A stretch of 27,733 nt of DNA from Deltaproteobacteria bacterium. Its GTDB lineage: Bacteria > Myxococcota > Polyangia > Haliangiales > Haliangiaceae. Each line of letters starts with the position of its first letter. Within the stretch, counting starts at the first letter, position 1. The notes below the pieces were generated by a model that worked only from the letters and a program-made list of their open reading frames with translations, ran no database searches and was not told where the DNA came from. Both the position numbers and the translations under genes were made by a program. Shown in pieces: positions 26,715 to 27,733 of this stretch. The stretch covers positions 1 to 27,733 of the forward strand of contig JAGSPR010000046.1 in NCBI GenBank assembly GCA_018262455.1, in the 5' to 3' direction.

Positions 26715-27428
26715 ATGACACCACCCGACATCGACCGTGATCCCGTCGAACAGGGCAAGAGAGCGTACACCGAGAAACTGCCTGGCGTGTATGACACAGC
26801 CCCCAAGAAGCGAACGCTTCAGTACTATCAAGAAAAGGTCCACTACAAGATCGAGGAAGTGTTCTTTGGCCCGGGTGACCACAGGCAGGCGGCGATCGAT
26901 GGTTCCAGTCTCAAGCCTGGCGACTCCGTCTTGAACTTGTGCTGCGGGAGTGGCTTGGAACTGCCCGCGATCATCCAGCGTATTGGCCCGCAGGGCTATA
27001 TTCTGGGTCTCGACTACTCTGAGTTGATGCTGGATCAGGCCCGGCTCTGGATCAAGGAACAGGGACATACCAACATCGAGTTACAGCAAGCCGACTGCAC
27101 TGCAGACCTGTCCTTCGGAAGACAATTCGATATGACGTTTTGCGCATATGGTCTGTCGATCATTCCGCGCTGGGAAGCCTGCTACGAGAACATGGTGAAC
27201 AACGTCAAAGTCGGCGGCGAGGTTCTCGTCGAGGATGCCCGATACCTGGAGGGCTGGGCGTCCGTGCTCAATCCGGTGTTCTTGGGTCTGACGAGGCGTT
27301 ACGGCGCTACGGACGAATGTCTTGGGAACTTCAAGCGCGTCGGCGATCGGATGCGGCGCGACCTGACCGACGTGAGAATAACCCATCGAAGGTTCACGGG
27401 GACTGCTCGCGGTATGCGGCGAGGCTGA
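26715..27428 (+). CDS. SAM-dependent class I methyltransferase
   Basis: A 237-residue protein starting at the ATG at 26715; the frame is open further upstream, but that stretch looks like non-coding leader. The nucleotide-binding motif VLNLCCGSG at 72-80 and the acidic end of beta-2 at D100 (ILGLDYSEL) mark the Rossmann-fold methyltransferase, followed by QQADCTADLSF and FDMTFCAYGLSIIP. The N-terminal YQEKVHYKIEEVFFG may be a substrate-binding helix. Base composition is visibly less GC-rich than the neighbours, hinting at transfer. The C-terminus ends in an Arg-rich RGMRRG. Substrate unknown. Confidence 0.9.
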   Translation: MTPPDIDRDPVEQGKRAYTEKLPGVYDTAPKKRTLQYYQEKVHYKIEEVFFGPGDHRQAAIDGSSLKPGDSVLNLCCGSGLELPAIIQRIGPQGYILGLDYSELMLDQARLWIKEQGHTNIELQQADCTADLSFGRQFDMTFCAYGLSIIPRWEACYENMVNNVKVGGEVLVEDARYLEGWASVLNPVFLGLTRRYGATDECLGNFKRVGDRMRRDLTDVRITHRRFTGTARGMRRG

Positions 27429-27435
27429 TTCGAGC

Positions 27436-27643
27436 GGGTGATCAAAGGCTTTCGTTCGACGAGCAAACTCCATGGTCCGCTCGAACAGTCGACGATCCAT
27501 GGTGGTCCTGATCACGCTGAACTCGGCACGATGTATCGTGACACTGGCGCGGGCAAGGCCCCAGTCCCACGCTGCTCGCAATGGCCTCGCTGCTGCAGAG
27601 CTATCTCCAGCGCTCGCGGAATTCGCGCAGTGCCCCCTGAGAG
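27436..27643 (-). pseudogene. Remnant of an IS1182-like transposase, minus-strand part
   Basis: On the minus strand, SQGALREFRERW (about 27605-27643) is followed, after a disrupted stretch of about 100 bp with a stop, by FSVIRTTMDRRLFERTMEF and ARRTKAFDHP (about 27436-27515). These two segments occur in this order in the IS1182/IS5-type transposases I know, separated there by only a few residues. The extra sequence and stops mean this copy is dead. No terminal inverted repeats were found in the window. Confidence 0.5.
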
Positions 27644-27651
27644 CACGCTAG

Positions 27652-27733
27652 ATCTCTGACGCCGAGGCCGTCGAGATGACCGTCGTGGACCTTCGGTTTC
27701 AGATGGTGCTCAGCAGGAGCCAAGGCGTCGTCG
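27652..27733 (+). pseudogene. Remnant of an IS1182-like transposase, plus-strand part
   Basis: The plus strand from 27652 reads ISDAEAVEMTVVDLRFQMVL without a start, then runs off the window edge. This matches the segment that, in IS1182-type transposases as I remember them, precedes the SQGAL segment found on the other strand. A local inversion or two colliding copies would explain this arrangement. The edge hides the rest. Confidence 0.45.

Noticed and set aside
27438..27659. A short plus-strand frame in the right-edge region
   Set aside because: It is the antisense of the transposase remnant and has no independent support.

Overview
The window is high-GC, gene-dense DNA. Genomic style (a myxobacterial-type Ser/Thr kinase with the GGRVGKYE-type lead-in, many small lipoproteins, a fibro-slime lipoprotein, GTG starts and ATGA/GTGA overlaps) points to a member of the Myxococcota, plausibly the Polyangia/Haliangiales side. 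That placement is inference from style; there is no rRNA marker here. No tRNA, rRNA or CRISPR array was seen.

Layout. 1-6.1 kb, all on the minus strand: the N-terminal part of a COG4324-type aminopeptidase lipoprotein coupled to a HIT hydrolase, an unknown lipoprotein, a histidine kinase/OmpR-type regulator pair, a fatty-acid desaturase whose 5' end is broken, and a Ser/Thr protein kinase. 6.3-9.5 kb: an aldo/keto reductase facing asnS, which is coupled to a short ornithine-cyclodeaminase-like protein and preceded by a small unknown gene. 9.6-11.1 kb: a fibro-slime lipoprotein, an ABM-domain membrane protein and a striking GCGTAA-hexamer inverted repeat. 11.1-17.4 kb: a minus-strand Nudix hydrolase, then a tight plus-strand run of PLP decarboxylase/S1P-lyase-like protein, MlrC-type M81 metallopeptidase, HelD-like helicase and ttcA, the first three joined by 4-nt GTGA overlaps.

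17.4-23.9 kb is the most interesting part. After a small lipoprotein and a multiply frameshifted pilin-like relic come fcl and gmd (GDP-mannose to GDP-L-fucose), a glycosyltransferase cut off after about 17 codons at a recombination scar, and two intact genes. One fuses a GT2-like domain that has lost its DxD motif to a transglutaminase-like domain. The next, 16 bp downstream, encodes a protein with a clear DDD motif. The two may act as a pair modifying a surface protein or glycan; this is a hypothesis.

23.9-27.7 kb: a DMT-family transporter, an exported rhamnose-mutarotase-like lipoprotein, a class V aminotransferase-fold enzyme, a methyltransferase of lower GC than its neighbours, and rearranged debris of an IS1182-like transposase at the right edge. 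The gene stubs, pseudogenes and IS debris from 17.8 kb onward mark a recombinationally active accessory region.
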